Shown here: piece after piece, positions 48,546 through 62,436 of the stretch | Numbering within the stretch: the stretch's first letter is position 1 | Layout: every line of letters begins with the position of its first letter | Assembly (NCBI GenBank): GCA_051530055.1 | Contig: CM121342.1 | Location: 12,152,001 to 12,216,000, forward strand | Source: Neoechinorhynchus agilis | Lineage: Eukaryota; Acanthocephala | Reading direction: 5' to 3' | Length of the DNA: 64,000 nt | The notes under the pieces: model-generated | Databases searched by the model: none | The model's input: the letters and a program-made list of their open reading frames with translations, nothing else | What the model was told of the DNA's origin: nothing | Made by a program: the position numbers and the translations under genes

Positions 48546-51500
48546 GTTATGGTGGTGGTCAGGACGAGGATAATCTAAAAGTAGGGGTGGTTTGTGGAGT
48601 TTGGTCTACCGGCGATTTTATACAATTGGTGAGAAGTGCCAAATGGTGGTAGCAGCAATAACCAGTTGTGTTCGCTCCTTTATCACTCTGGACGAGGTGG
48701 AAGACAGAGTGCGGCTGCTGCTATTGTCCTGAATAGTTTGAAAGGTGGAAGGGGACGGTGTTTTGCACACTGCTGGTGCGCAATGGCATCAGCGGTATTA
48801 CGGAAAGGGTTTGAATCCTGCTCCTCCTCGTTTGTGTGTGTGTGTGGAAGAGACTGTTGAAGCTTAATCATTTTGTATGTTATGGTGGAAAACTGAATTA
48901 ATTATATCTTGCAAGGAGGCTGGCACACACAGAACTAGAGAAACGCGGATCGAATTAACATGGTAGTAGTAGTTTCGATGTTGCTTCTGGGGTACTGGTT
49001 ATTGGAGCAAACACATATCCGAGGACTCTCAATGACCGGTTGGAGACGCAGTGATGCACACCTAACTATACGAAACTCATCTCATTACCGATTAACTGGT
49101 GTGAAATGATTTCTTGGAGTGGAAGAGCAGCATTAAAGAAAAAGAGTGAGGAATGAGAAATCTTTTTGTACAAAAAAGTGTACACAAGCTAAGAGCGTTG
49201 TTGAAATCTTTAAGTTTTAAACGGGACGGAATCTGCGTTCATCTACCAAGTTTGTGCATCATCCTAATTCATGTGATTTTGCAGAATGTTGATTGTCTGA
49301 GCCAGTCTGTCTGTAACTGAAATATTTGAAGCGACAAAGTATTTCATCCGTGGCTGAGGACGATCTCATGATAATTAAGAACTTATGGACGCCAAAGGCA
49401 GTCGCTGTCTTATAATAGAGATACAAAAAGTGCAAAGGTCACTCAGAGTACACACACGCTTCTATAAGTTGCATATGTACTCTTCCTTTACCACGCCTTC
49501 AACTGTCTTTCCATAACTTGTAATATTGTCAAAAGGTTATCGCCAATCCCAATCAAATAACTACGTTCATCAACACCTTTTACAATCCAAAAACGCGTGC
49601 AATATAATTGGCTGAAGAGTAATTATGAAGCAAGAGGTGGTGAGTGCTTGTAGAGCCCAGAATTAATGACCTTTAAGGACGTGAAGAGGGAGTGGATCTC
49701 CAGGGATGGCACTAATTGGCAAAATTGGCAGGTGATTGACCTGATTTTCTTATCAAGAAGGACGTGACTTTCCCGTGGGAATTAGAATGAAGATATTTGG
49801 CGCACGCTTTAAGATCTTAGTCTTTAACTCGTCTCAAATTTGTCACTGCAAGGCAGAAGGTCACTCTGTACGACAATCGTATAGCACCTAATAGTCATCC
49901 TGGTTTCCGTCATGGAAAGCGATCACCTGCCAACGTCTAATCCATTATCCGTGGTGCTTTAGGGTTGGGCAGACTTCTCCAGACGCGTTCTCCAACTGTC
50001 TGAACTCTATGTCCTATGCGAGATCATTTATCAACAACACCAGTTAATTGTTATTATTATGGAATGTGGAATTAATTGCATTGGTGAATAAACGAACGTT
50101 TTCCTCGGACTTAACGTTTGGAGAAAAGCTTTCAAAATCTACGACGGCGCAATTATATGAGACCGATTGTGATTCTGGTAGAAGAGAAATTCGTCGATAA
50201 GAGCCCTCTATTTTTCTCTCGCTTACCCTTTTGCGTTAGAATTGTCACGGAGACCACAAAAGATCTCTTGGAATGAGAGGTGATGATATCAATCTCCATA
50301 CCTGTCTACCCTCTAATTATCCATTCTCCTCTGTTTTTGTTTCATACGAAGGTTCTCTCTCTAGAGAGTGCACATAAACCGGACGTCCACTTCTCCCTGC
50401 ATCTACTTTATTTGTTTTAGTAGTTGTCTCAATCTGATGGACACGACTGGCGAACCTAAAGATAAATATCTTAAACTTTTAATAAAACCATATATCACCC
50501 CCCCAAAAAAACAACCCAAACAATGATTTACACGCTAATTTTCGTGCGATGAACAGTATTGGTGCGCGTCAATCAATATCGCAGCAGGAGGAAGTAATAT
50601 AAGGTATTGTCTGCCCTATAGGGAAGGAAGCTGAGATAACAATATCGAGAAAAGCTAATCATATGCTATTTGAGTCACGGTCAGCGTGTAATCAAACAGT
50701 GGCTTTGTCTCAATGATAGCCGGAAGGAACACAATAGTCACTTCTGTGGTCAAGTGGAAATTCGATTAGAGACCTTGACAGCGAAATTGTCTAATAACTA
50801 CATCTATATTTTTTCATAAGTGATATTGATTCTATGGCATTTAAAAACAATTCGCTCTCTTCTTTGATAAGATCATTTTTGTGTTTTGGACATACCTGTC
50901 AGTCTTAGAAAATTAAATGGCAGCTTAAGGTGTGCTCACGTGAATTTTGCAAATATTAAACGCGGCATTACTCGTAGAGGCTGCTAATAATGAATAATAA
51001 ATTAAGACAATGACTTTACTAAATAGGATACATTGAGAAATTTGAGTTGATTTCTATTAAAAATATTACATTTTGTATAATTGTAATTTATAAAATCGGT
51101 ATAGCACACTTCTTTCTACTATTGAACTAATCCAAAATGGTTTTTCATCAATAAATTTTTATACACGTTATTGTCGATTATTTTTGAATTCGAATTCAGC
51201 AAATTACGAGAGCTAATCTTCGACTGTTACGGCGAATTTAATTTCTAATCTATTTACAAAATTATGCTATATTTCCGGAATGTCAAGTACCCATTTTGTC
51301 TATTTTCGTAAGCGACTAATTTTTTCATGACACACATTGGCCATGAATGCTTGTTTTCGGCTGAAAGCAATTATATACCCAATGAAATTCAATGCGACGA
51401 ACAATCCCTGTGGATTCAATGATCCGTTATTGAGTTTTGATATGACTTGCTCTTACGCTAAATAGATATGAAATTCGATTATCCACTCGACTACAAAGAA

Positions 51501-52893
51501 CGGTCTTTCTCAAACCAGATCAAACGCAGTTAATAAAGATTGATTCAAGCTTTAAGTCTAAATTTTCCATATTAGTGGATACAAGATCGTATCTAGTACT
51601 AATAAATTATAAATTAGGCATTGTTTTTGCAGCCGCATCACTTAGAGTAGTTATCCACGAACTAATCTTGTAAGCGCTGGTCGCATTCTCTTAAACAGTT
51701 AGAACCCTTTCGGTCACAACTGAAGTCAAAAGAATGTTATCTTTGTGTACTTATCCTAGGATTCCTGAAAGATACCTTTGAAAGTAACAGTGGTCTAAGT
51801 ATTTAGAAAGCGGCGCAATCTAATACTTATTATTAAATTAGTTTCATTTGAAGATTCGAGACAATCAGATTGTTTTTGTATAAGAATGTGCAAAATTTTA
51901 AATCCTCGCGGCCTCATCGTTTTTATCTACAGCAAAATTTCTAAATCTAGAGTTCTTAAATCTTTTTAGGTATAAAAAAAGCAAATCCCATGACCGCAAC
52001 TATTTAAGAACAAAAATAGAGAGCTCTAACCTGTCCACAATTCGCAAATCCCATTATTGCATAACATATTAGTAGCATTTAAGATACTTCTTTTGGTAAG
52101 ACCGAATAAGAGCTTCCCCGCACGATATTTTCCGGTCACTATCTGTGGACGGCTAACCACTGTGCACTTTGATTGAGTGCATTCAGACACCGAAAACTGC
52201 TTCTGTCAACGAATATGCTTCAATCCTTCACAAATCAGGGTGCAAAGACAATAAGTGTAAACTGAAACTAACTTCATAACCATCAACTGACCCTAAGAAC
52301 GTATTCTGCAATCTTAATGAGGATTCGCAATTTAAGAAGGATAGAATGAAAGCGAGATGTTCGTCCGCATGGTGTTTATATACGCCAGGAGCCCTGATCC
52401 CGTCTGATGCAGATAAATCGAAGTCCTTAAAAAAATGGAAAAGATTCTCGAAAAAAATCGGTTTGCTGTATTCAACACTTTTCGTCGCAAAAACTGTGTT
52501 CTGACCTTTTTATATTTCAAACCATTTCTAAATGCTAACCGAACTACACTGCCAATATTTTCTAACTCTTTTCAAAACTTCTGTCACTCATAATCGATCG
52601 AAAGAGGCAAGATGTTTACAGGTGTCTAGCCTTTAAGGCATCTTCCAATTTATATCTCACGATTTTCATCCCCGAGTGCCGATTCTGTCTTTAAACCTCA
52701 TAGTTCGGGGGGATAGGTCATCTAAGTGCACATATCAAGTCTTGCAAATATCGTTTCCATTTGTATCTCAAGGCTATTATTTGGACTTGATTAGCATGCC
52801 TGCGGTGCCATTTGACAGCACTGAATTGCATAATTGTGTTTTAAAACTCAACCAGCATTTATATCTCATTCTCACGCACACATTTCCTTGTCA
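48546..52893. other. 4.3-kb region without recognised genes
   Basis: 48546-49100 is the 5' flank of the LRR gene, with GT-rich strings (TTTGTGTGTGTGTGTGG at 48831). The rest shows no domain, long inverted repeat, tandem array or RNA gene. A C-run beside an A-run (CACCCCCCCAAAAAAAC near 50495) is a minor simple repeat. Confidence 0.45.
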
Positions 52894-54376
52894 CTAAAAC
52901 GATTCGACTGCCACTGATCGCATTGACTGTTTGCGTTTCCTCGTTGATACAATTGTTTCGTTTTTAATGAGACTGTAAGTGAGATGCCATCGAAACCGGA
53001 GATATCGCTGCCTTTGCTCCCTCATATCTCGTCGTTCGACACCGGTAATACATTCCTCAACTATTCTACAGAACTCAATGGCCACCGGATTTGAGTTAAC
53101 GGCTTCGACGTGGACAAAGCATGCGTACGAAACATATCCGCGATCCCAGCTTTCTAACGCTCGTCCAAAAACCGGATAATCCAGTCTTGGAAGACATGCA
53201 ACCAACACCAAAACTGCTTTTCCAACTCTCATCAAACAACTTATTCCCGAAAGGAAGCAATCGAAAAAGAAGTTGAAGAAGGAGATTAGATTTAATAGCA
53301 TGTTTGTTTTGATGAAAACACTCTTGCGTCGACTTAAACAATCTATCATGAATTTGACAAAAAATTGCTTAAGTCCAAACAGGATAATAAGCGGCGCTAG
53401 AACACTAAATAAACGCGTGCTCGCCAGCGGAAATTTATATAAGATGTGAACAGTCGAAACTAAAACCAACATAACGGACAACATTGTAAGGTAAGACCAT
53501 AACAGATATCCTATTGTATAACCAGCGAAATGGAAACTTTCATTAATAATATCTGAATTCGATAATCGTTTGTATATATAGGGACTTGTGTATTTCCCTC
53601 TATAAGCGTGGTAAATATTTAGACGAAGTGAACGAACGGCGGCCAACAGCTGAATAGTGAATAGCGCTTGGCAAAGAACGAGGGACGAATAGAATTCAAC
53701 TCTAAGAGTTGGGATTGTAATAAAGTTAGTAAGGTTAGCCATCGATATTAGTCTTTTGAACATTTTAATGAGAAGTATCCGAACCCTCTGACATTTCTCA
53801 TCTTTTAAGTCTCAACAGAGATCCGGTATAAAGGTCCAATTGCGTAATTGTTAGCGCAATTTGAATACTGACGAAAATACCGACGAATAGAATAAGAAGA
53901 GCTGGAGCAGAATGTCCTATTAATTTGTATCGATCCTTTCGATTACTCAAAATACCTTGAACATATCTATATGATGAACTGCGCTCGCTTGAGTCAGCTT
54001 CATGGCTCCGTCTAATTAGATTAAGAGACTTGTAGGTAAACAGGAATGTAAGTGAAAAAAGGCAGAACGTAAACGGGAAATCTTTTATCGCTTGAATCAG
54101 CTCGATAAGTTTTTCGCTTGATTTAACTTGACAACTCATAGATCCATGGACCCATCGAATTGAGTCTAGCCACAAATACGCGCATACGGCGTACACCAAT
54201 CTACTATCATGATTAGAATTTAAGTTGCGGTGTACTGGATAATATTTTAGACCAATTACACTTACAAATCCCATTCGTTTGCACAGCTCAACGAGAACGC
54301 CCGTTTTGATTGAATGTGTTCCGTGGAACATGTGCTCGATTATAGCGAGAATTTGGTGGCTCATTGTTCCGTACTA
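52894..54376 (-). CDS. STRA6-like multi-pass retinoid transporter (5' end incomplete)
   Basis: Two minus-strand exons are clear: about 54373-53817 and 53752-52894, with a 64-bp GT-AG intron that joins them in frame. They give about 470 residues with many membrane segments. The C-terminal part matches STRA6: LVACLPRLDYPVFGRALESW, then GYVSYACFVHVEAVNSNPVA and IEFCRIV, then RFRWHLTYSLIKN. These correspond to the [30 protein letters not shown]..IAFC and RWGLAYTLLHN stretches of the retinol-uptake receptor. LVLCQALFTIQLLAAVRSLR is another family-like segment. STRA6 moves retinol across the plasma membrane from retinol-binding protein. The upstream acceptor is probably GAATGTAG just before 54373, so further exons lie at higher coordinates beyond a large foldback. 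STRA6 is about 667 residues, so the first third is missing from this model. Confidence 0.75.
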
Positions 54377-54511
54377 CATTCGGTCTCCTGTTTTAAAAGA
54401 AAAATTAACTATGCGAGTTCAAAGACAACGATCACTTAATATAGACAGAACAGATTTGTATTAAGGCAAAACGGAAAATATTTTTGTTTGAATGTTAAAT
54501 TGTTCATGTTT

Positions 54512-54732
54512 TTTATATGGCGGAAAATTGAAGGGATTTATTAAATCCGATATTTCGGAGCCACAATCCCATGTCTTTATTAAGGTTGCTTGAAAATTTT
54601 CTCAAGTGTGCTTGCCAACTTGATAGTTTTTCAAATTACTTGAGAAAACTTGTAAGCAACCTTGATAAGGACATGGGATTGTGGCTCCGAAATATAGGAT
54701 TTAATAAACCCCTTCAATTTTCCGCCATTTAA
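54512..54732. repeat. Large foldback element, family B, in the STRA6-like gene
   Basis: The left arm (54514-54606: ATATGGCGGAAAATTGAAGG to AAATTTTCTCAAG) and right arm (54640-54730: CTTGAGAAAACTTGTAAGCA to TTCAATTTTCCGCCAT) are near-complete reverse complements of about 90 bp around a 30-bp loop. The right arm contains CCTTGATAAGGACATGGGAT, TGTGGCTCCGAAATATAGG. This is the largest foldback in the window. Confidence 0.88.
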
Positions 54733-54899
54733 GAATTTTTTGGAAAATCAGCATGACCTTGGATCTCGTTGTAATATCTAGATAAAAAATATAGAACACT
54801 TCTGTTCCTAAATTTGTAGTCATTTGATAAACCAATATTTGTTCTACGATTCCCAAATACAATTCGGATTAGGAAATTGACACTCAGAAATAAAAATTA

Positions 54900-55188
54900 C
54901 ATAAATCAAGTACGTTACCAAAAATTATTTCTTTTCAATAATTTCAACCAAAGAAGACCGCCTGTTTTAGAGAAAAATAAGGTCACTGGATTGATTCCAT
55001 CCGTTTAGAGATCCTTTTTGAACGCCGTACAAATGATCGATAAAGGTAATAGCAAGCGAAAATGGAACAAAAATTAAATCTGATTTAGTCAAACTTGGAA
55101 GGGACCGGCATGTCGAGTACGACTTCACTTGTCGACGTCCGAATCTGTGAGTTGTGTATGATACAAATATTGTCATTACGAACGTCAA
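54900..55188 (-). CDS. Possible upstream exon(s) of the STRA6-like gene
   Basis: A minus-strand frame at 55188-54967 encodes a hydrophobic stretch (SDLIFVPFSLAITFIDHLYG), followed after CTCTAAAACAG by another short frame (GLLWLKLLKRNNFW) ending at a GTAACG donor. Position, strand and membrane character suit the missing N-terminal third of the STRA6-like protein. I cannot align it convincingly, so it is a candidate only. Confidence 0.3.
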
Positions 55189-55666
55189 TGAATGTTTAAA
55201 AAGTGAGAAGAGTATGTTAGGTTTTATCTTTTTCTTACTGTCCTTGCACTCGTGACGGTTGTTTATGGATTGGAACCAAACGGATAGACTGTCTTGACTC
55301 AGTAAGCGATGTTTCCCATTTATACCTGAGCTAAACGAATCTTAATGAAGAACAAAGACGAACTTTTGAATTTAAGATTTGAAGCATCTGATCTTTCACG
55401 GTAATAAAATGATTTCTATTTTTTACAGTCATTAAAATACAATCGAGCGGCTAACATTTACAAATTAAGATTCTTAGTGCCCGATTACAAATTTCGTTAT
55501 TGAATTTTACAGATTAAATAATATATTAGAGTTCTATACTCGCTAGAAATGACAATTTCGACTTCTTAGCGTTTGTTTTAATTACAGAGTGCACATGATT
55601 AATCAAAGAACAGAAAATTATACCGGAATTAAAGAGTTATCTAGGTCAAACACATTTCGTTTGAGA

Positions 55667-56460
55667 CTACCTTTCTTCAAAGTTACTGAAATGCTCAAGT
55701 TGACGAATGAGTCCAAGTTTTCGGACGCGTCCATTCAGCACAGGGCGTGTAACATAAAGCAAAAGAATAAGTACAAATGCTCCACAAGTTTGGACGGAAT
55801 TAGAATCGAAGTCATCACAGTGTTTTCCTTTTCTAAAAAATGCACAAATGCATTTGTATTGATCGTGTGGCCCGCTTAAACAGCGTCCTCGAGATCCACA
55901 CAATTGTTTGTCTTTTTCGCATTGATCATATACTTTAAAGAAATTAGTTTAGCTCCATCCGATAAAAGGTTTTAACTTACTGTATTGACAAATTACGGGT
56001 TTTAGTTCATCACAATTACCATCCGACAAATATGCAGTGCCGTCTTGGTGGACATTGAGAGTACCGCAGTCACTGAATGGATGATGGCTTGGCAACCATT
56101 GGATTCCGGCGAAATTTGGATTAAATGATTTCCCGTTAAGCCATGACCATGATGCTATTTCGATTATAGGGACAAAATTTAGATCTCTAATAGACTTACT
56201 ATCAGTTCTATTTCTGGTTAGTCCAACATGCAGTGACAAATGAGTATTGACAGAAGAGTTTGTCGAAAGTCGTTTTCTCAGAGCGTTGGACACATACACG
56301 GCAGTTGAACCATCGCTGAATACCGCTAAAGTTGAATAATTTGTACAAATGTGTTTAGCCTCAGATTGTCTGGTCCTTAATCCATAAGAATGAAAGTAAC
56401 AGGTTCCTCGGTAGGTTATTGAGTTTGCCGGGCACCTTGAAACAAAGACTGAGCGACCTT
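55667..56460 (-). CDS. C-type lectin domain / EGF / membrane-anchored protein
   Basis: Exons (minus): about 56460-55981 and 55932-55667, joined in frame by a 48-bp GT-AG intron. The first exon is one C-type lectin-like domain: CPANSITYRGTCYFHSYG at its start, SEAKHICTNYSTLAVF in the first helix-strand region, WSWLNGKSFNPNFAGIQW, and the end CDELKPVICQ. The usual EPN/QPD and WND calcium motifs are not present, so sugar binding is doubtful. The second exon is an EGF module with six cysteines (from QCEKDKQLCGSRGRC to CICAFFRKGKHC). Then comes a short hydrophobic segment (GAFVLILLLYV) likely to be a membrane anchor, and a basic tail. The signal peptide must be on an upstream exon I could not place; the acceptor GTCGTTAAG precedes 56460. 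It lies head-to-tail with the STRA6-like gene. Confidence 0.75.
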
Positions 56461-58499
56461 AACGACAAGTGAAAGTGAGTAGTTCGTCACTAAAACAAAT
56501 TCAATTATTGACTCTATGAACGATTCATTTTACGATATTTTATGGTCATTTAAAATGTTAACTGTAATAATAATTTTGTCCATGATAAATTTCGAAATAT
56601 TAGCAAGTTATCCTTAAAATCACTATAAATGATAAAAAATGTTGAATTTCTAATACGAAAGCCAATCATGAACGAAAACCCATGGTATCCCAGAAAGGTT
56701 TAAATTATCACAAAGGACAGATTTTGTTGGCAACCGAGTTATTTTTACACGACGTTTAATTCTTCGTAGTAATCATTAAATTATTTCTATAAGAAATGAA
56801 TTAAACGTTGGTTTTTTGCCAAGGTCTGAATTATTTGCACTTACTGTTGGTACAACTCAAGTAATATCCTATCATAAGAATAAAGGAATTCGGGATCATT
56901 ACAATATTCTGGGCCCAGAGATAGATTTTGCTCAGGAGAGATGGTCAGATCGAGAGAGTTGTAAATATTTGAAGATGGCTTGCAAACACAAGAAGGTGAG
57001 ATTTGCTCGATTAATGTCCTTATGAAAGATGTTAAATATTGACAGAAGAAGAGAAGGTTTTGAATTATTTAAGGAGAACTTGACGGAGAGAAGAGCATGT
57101 CGATAGACCTATAAAATGTTGCGTTGATCAGATATTTTCAGGTGAAATGTCGGACGACACATAGATTTTATCGAGGACAATAAAAATCGCGTATGAGAGT
57201 AGATGAGGTGGCGAGAGAGATTGCAATCCTATTAACCAAAAAAGGTTTTATTAAAGATCTGATCTCGATCAATTTATTCACTGTACATCAGAAGCACATA
57301 CAAACGCTTGCGAGGATGCAATCAGCCGTCGAATGGTTAAATAAGTTCATTTTTTGTGGGTCCAATTTGACCAAATCAACGCGGTACTTCTTTAATTGAA
57401 TTTCTTCTATAACTCGAGGGCAATAGATGGAATCAATCAAATCAGACAAGATGACAACGTTCTCCAGTATGCGATAGACGTCTACTAAGTGGTCTGTGGT
57501 TTGCATTTTATCACAAGCGACAAATACAATTGACCTGTTTTTAAACGCTTTAAATCAAGCTTGGAATGATCATCGGGGTTCGTGCAATGTCTCTTAGAGC
57601 GAATTGCTTAGAATAACTTGACGCTTTTTCAAGAGGATCTCAAAAATCGATCATGCTCATTTTGAGTCGCAGTAAGGAACGAAAATCGACGAATAAACGA
57701 GTTACTATTCAAATCTAAGGCTCTAACAGGTACAATGTTTCATGCAATGGATAGCAACCTGACTTCTTGAGTGAATAGTGGAATAAAAAACAAATTCACA
57801 ATTTCCCGCTTATAATCTTACAGAACTTCGTATATACAAATTAATTAAGACCGGGCACTAATCGGGTACAAGATTCAACTTGGAAATAACTCAGTTGACT
57901 TTTTCAATGGTTGAATCCATTGCTAGTTAATAAATGGTTGGGCTTTTCATGTTTCTTCCTTTTCCGCATTTACGAAAGTTGGTATTACTAATCCAAATCC
58001 TGATTGAAGAAACCCATTTTTGTTCCAACAACGCGCATTGAATTACTTAATTTTAATTTGTTCTCATCTACAACGATCGTTGTTACAATCTGACTTTTCT
58101 TAAAAGAAAACAATATGATATAAATTCAAGTTTGAAATATTATCAGCATGCAAACAATAAACAATACTTTGTCAACAAAATCGAACACTCGAGCAAATCG
58201 ATTCCATGGTTGATCGAGTTTATCTATTAAACAAGTCGAATTTCACGTCTTGGACGAAGGATGCCATGATGAAACCAATAGTATTATTTAGCAAAGATAT
58301 TTGATGATAGAAGCGTAGTCAGCTAAAAACATGATTATAGTGCACCGAGGATTTGGGTTCATTGCAAAATAGTTTTTAATTTTTGCTGATGGAACAATTA
58401 CACTACGCATTAAAATTGCAATGATGTAAAATTATCGACACATCGTCAGTAAACCAGAAGATTGTAATGCACCGAGGATAAACAACAACAATGATTTAT
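56461..58499. other. Region without recognised genes
   Basis: Short frames only (57193-57399 and others) without domains. It should contain the first exon and promoter of the lectin gene. Confidence 0.4.
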
Positions 58500-58599
58500 T
58501 CGAAAAGGACGACGATGTATTGTAGGGTTGCGATAAAGATTATTTATAGGTGAGACGGAAGCGAAAAGAGTTGAGTGTTACAACTGTCAGTTGGAGATC

Positions 58600-61500
58600 C
58601 ACCTTCGATTTCGGTCCGCCCAGTCCGAGGAGGGTGCCCAAGGACAAGGGAGTTTTGCGGGATTGCTAAGAAAGGTGCTTTGGAAGATCTGACGTTGTTC
58701 CGGTGGTCGGCCACGAGAAAAAACTAGGCCTGCTATCGCCCAGGAATTCCATACGCTACGACAATGTTTATCGCCAAGGCCGAGGCGGAGTGCACGCTTC
58801 GCCGTGATTGCGGCGACTTTTAGTAGCTTTTAAGTTTGGAGGTTTCGGTGAAAACTTAGTGGTGAATGTGTAAACCAAAACATTGAGCTTCCTTGGGATG
58901 GTGCCAACCTCTTGATTGAAAAAACTGTAAAATGTTCGCCTTAGGATCTTTTTCCCAAGGGAGGACTTGGAATTAATTAAGAATTGAGATTTGTGAGGAT
59001 TGAGGTTAAGCCCCATATGAGGTAGAATATTAGTTAGAAAAGACAGAAGAGAAAGAAGTCTTTTCCGCGCCCTTAAATAATTGCCTTCTTTGATGACTGC
59101 AGTCAGATCGTCAGCATAAAGTTGCAGACCTTACAATTCCGGGCAATGTATTGCGTAGCGAGACAAAAGAGAATAGGGGACAAAGGTGACCCTTGCGGTA
59201 CACCTTTGTGCAGAAATTATGTATGATGAAGGTGATCATCTTGAAAGAAAGAGGACTTAGCAATGAACTCGATATTCTCAATGGATAACACATTAGTAGC
59301 CTTAAAAGGAGCGGATGCGTTGTTCGAAGACGTTTTACTTTTAGATCCCCAGTATTTTATAATGTATTCATATGAGAGATCGAACCTGCGCCTCTTAATA
59401 GGTAAGAAGGACAAGGCTAATTTTGAACCAGAACAGCCCAAGGAATGTTCATGACAGAGCGACTATTTAACCGCTGTCAAATCTACTTCCCTAATCCAAT
59501 TGGCCGCAGCCGTCTGCCAGGGAAGAAACTTTTTCTTGGCAGCAATGTGCCACCACTGTGACGAGTCACGGTCAAGCTGGTGGCGGGCACGGCATGGCCA
59601 ATATAATGAAGACCATAATTTAGTAAGCAGTGTCTCCGACACTGTTGGCCTTGAAGAGTTCCCTCCCGTACAGAGCTAGAAGATGTGGTCTATCTTTGCC
59701 TGCGATGAATCTGGTAATTGGTAATAGAAAAGAGTTACTAGAATCCGCTAAATAGTCATTTAAATCACCTAGAGACACATTCTTACAACATGCAAAAAAG
59801 AGAGAAGTAGATGTATTAAACAAAAGAATGTTCAGAGACGATAGTTTATAACGTCTGTTTAAAAGCAAATTCTTAGAAAAGTCCCAAATGAGGGTGTCAT
59901 GCCCTGAGATAAGAAATAAGGCAGATTGGGATATAACTGTTGGCTTCAAGACAGACAACTTATTTGTCAGACAAAGATCCAGCGAGGAGCTGCGATTAGA
60001 CGCGGAAAACGTGGGATATGGAGTGGCCAGAATCACATGTGAATCGTTGACGTGAACAACGGCTCGAATCCATTTACCTGATGGATCGTTGAAGTCTCCG
60101 AACTCTAAATCGATACCGGATGAAAGCAGGTCCTTCAGGATCGCCTTGTTATGAGGTAAATGAACCTTGTTAGGGCGTGTGTAGAAATTACCAAGTAGAG
60201 CGACTCTTCCTTGAACATGGATAAAGAAAATTGCGTAGGAGAGATCAAGAGAGATGAAGCTGGAGACGAGGGAGGACAAAAGATGAAGTTTGAAAATGGA
60301 GAGGATACCCTGGGAGTTCGGGCTGGCAGGAGGGGTAATGACGATAGAAGAGACAAACGTCAGGGACTTGAAGCCGACCGGTAGGTCTTCACGAGTATAG
60401 ACGCTTTTAGTCTCCTGAATTAAGACTATCTCATACTTAAGTGCCTTGGCCAAGATTTTAGGAATTCTCAGGCGACCACCAGAGTTCCATTGCACTAACC
60501 TTAGTTCGGTCATAAACCGATTCTCGCCTTTTTGATGTTGTCCGCTGAACCCTCAGAACAGATCTGTTTTTGCTCCTCGATCACTTGACGAACGAACACC
60601 TCGTTCATATGCACATCATCGTCAGTCGCGGAAAGATCGCTTGAACAAATGGACGTACGAACACGACTCTTAGCTGGCTTCTTAGCGTCAGATACTGTAA
60701 TGGAAAAGGCTCGGTTGATACATTGTTTTAGAGACGCGGAGAGGGCTTCGAAGTGTCTCTCAAGCCGTTTCTCGAAGTTTTGAATCGCTGACGAGATGCG
60801 CAAGTCAACCAACCATCTTCAGGATGTTCGCTGAAAAAGCGATCAGAGCCTGGTCGAGGTGATGCGGGATGTTGGGTGCAGAATGTACGGATTCAATGGG
60901 TTGCGAAGTTGACTGACTCGTGAGGTCGGATCGGATCGAGCCGGACATTGAGCATGTAGAAGCGGGCTGAGTGCCATAAAGGGTTGCCGTTGAAGAGATT
61001 CCTTTGGCTTCCTGGATGGTGTCGATGCGGATTGGTTTTGAGCTCATTTTACGTAATTCTTGAAAGCTGTACATGTTCAAAAAAATGCGCAATGCCCATC
61101 TTTGCCACAATTAGCGCATTTTTTAGATTTGCGCGTACAATTCGCGCTTGAATGCTATCCTGCACAGTATGCACAAATACATCGTTTTTACGGACATTGC
61201 TGAGCCCAATGTCTCGATTGCTGACACCCAGCACATCGAGGAAAGATGTAATTGTCCAGTTTCGAAATTTCGTTGGGGTGAAAAAATTTTCCATCCATTG
61301 GAAAAAGCATCTTTGGGTTAATAGCGCATCCCTTGTCCCGATGTCAGCCTTCACGACTGCCCTTGGAATCGGAAGTCTGTTGTTCCGAGACTTGATGAAA
61401 AACAGGACTTTACAGCCAAACTTTGTTTCAAAAGCTTTCTTATCGACCTCTTCGATATCTGGAGATAGCCCAGACACTAGAAATGTTGAATCAAAAGAGT

Positions 61501-62114
61501 TGTTCGTAAAGGTAACATTAGGACTTTTAATCGATTCCAAATAGCATTTGTATTGATGTTTATAGATATCATTGGATAGGTACACCTTCAAATTGCCTGC
61601 AAAATATGTGACTTTCATGATTCTCTGACAATCATCGTTGAAAGAACGAAGCCATGGAACGAGATACATTTTATGAGTTCGAGTCAATCGAGATGGAGTG
61701 TGGCCATTTTTGTAATGGAGGGGATATGTAGGTGGGATCCGTTGGGTTTTCAACTGATTTTGTTTCGAGAAGTTTGGGTTTAGGATTGGATTTATCACTA
61801 TGATCCATGGAGTTTTTGCCATTGAGAAATAGCTTCATATCTCCGAGAATACTATTCCGGACCTCCACCGGCACATGAATTCTCAGAGAAGTGGGTGGCC
61901 GTTTGCCACCTTCCGCCAACGACTGAACGTTGGTGCGCATTGACCGAGGATCCGTGTTCGCTAAAAAATAATACGTTTCATTATTGATCAATGCAGAGTG
62001 GGTATTGTTGTCGGGTTTGGAGCGTGTCGTAAATGGAAGGTAGGGCATCCGTTGCCGAAAATTTGGGCCGGAACCCGAATTGCAAGGGCGGTAGTTTGTT
62101 GTTGAGAAGTACAA
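58600..62114 (-). mobile_element. Degraded non-LTR retrotransposon (Jockey/I-like layout), minus strand
   Basis: The order on the minus strand is that of a two-ORF LINE. ORF1 (62114 to about 60510, in several frames) has a segment FLVSGLSPDIEEVDKKAFET and, in another frame, CCHC zinc knuckles (CAGCQQSRHWAQQC, CANCGKDGHC) near 61230-61100, like the pre-C2HC/knuckle part of Jockey-type ORF1. ORF2 begins at 60513 with an apurinic-type endonuclease (LRLVQWNSGG, IVLIQETKS, LEFGDFNDPSGKW, SGHDTLIWDF) to 59620. Reverse-transcriptase remains follow: a PQGSPLSPL-like stretch near 59190 and LYADDLTAV at about 59120-59095, then LPHMGLNLNPHKSQFLIN. The distance between endonuclease and YADD is too short for a full RT, so the middle of ORF2 is deleted. 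Frameshifts separate the parts. No target-site duplication was found. Confidence 0.82.
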
Positions 62115-62436
62115 GAAAGCCAGATTTAAAACATTTTTCGATGATTTTTAAAAGAGCAGGTTGAATGGATATTGCACCGAATGATTCGGTGGAAATCGGA
62201 TGTCCGTTTTTTTAAAAGGATCACTCTGGTAGTTTTTAGGCATAAGGGGTAGATGCCATAGAAAAAACTGTGATTTATAATGAGGGCAGGAGGTCTACGA
62301 GTTTAGGATGATGTAGCGAAGAGCCTAGTTTGGGATTGCGAGGACGGAGAGAAGCTCCAATTTTGCAGACGGTGCTGATTGCACGTTTTGCACTTTAACA
62401 AATAAAATTTAATGGTTCAAAAAAAGATTATTAGAT

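Noticed and set aside
57193-57506. ORFs near 57.3 kb as a gene
   Set aside because: Overlapping frames on both strands, no domain, no splice or start context.
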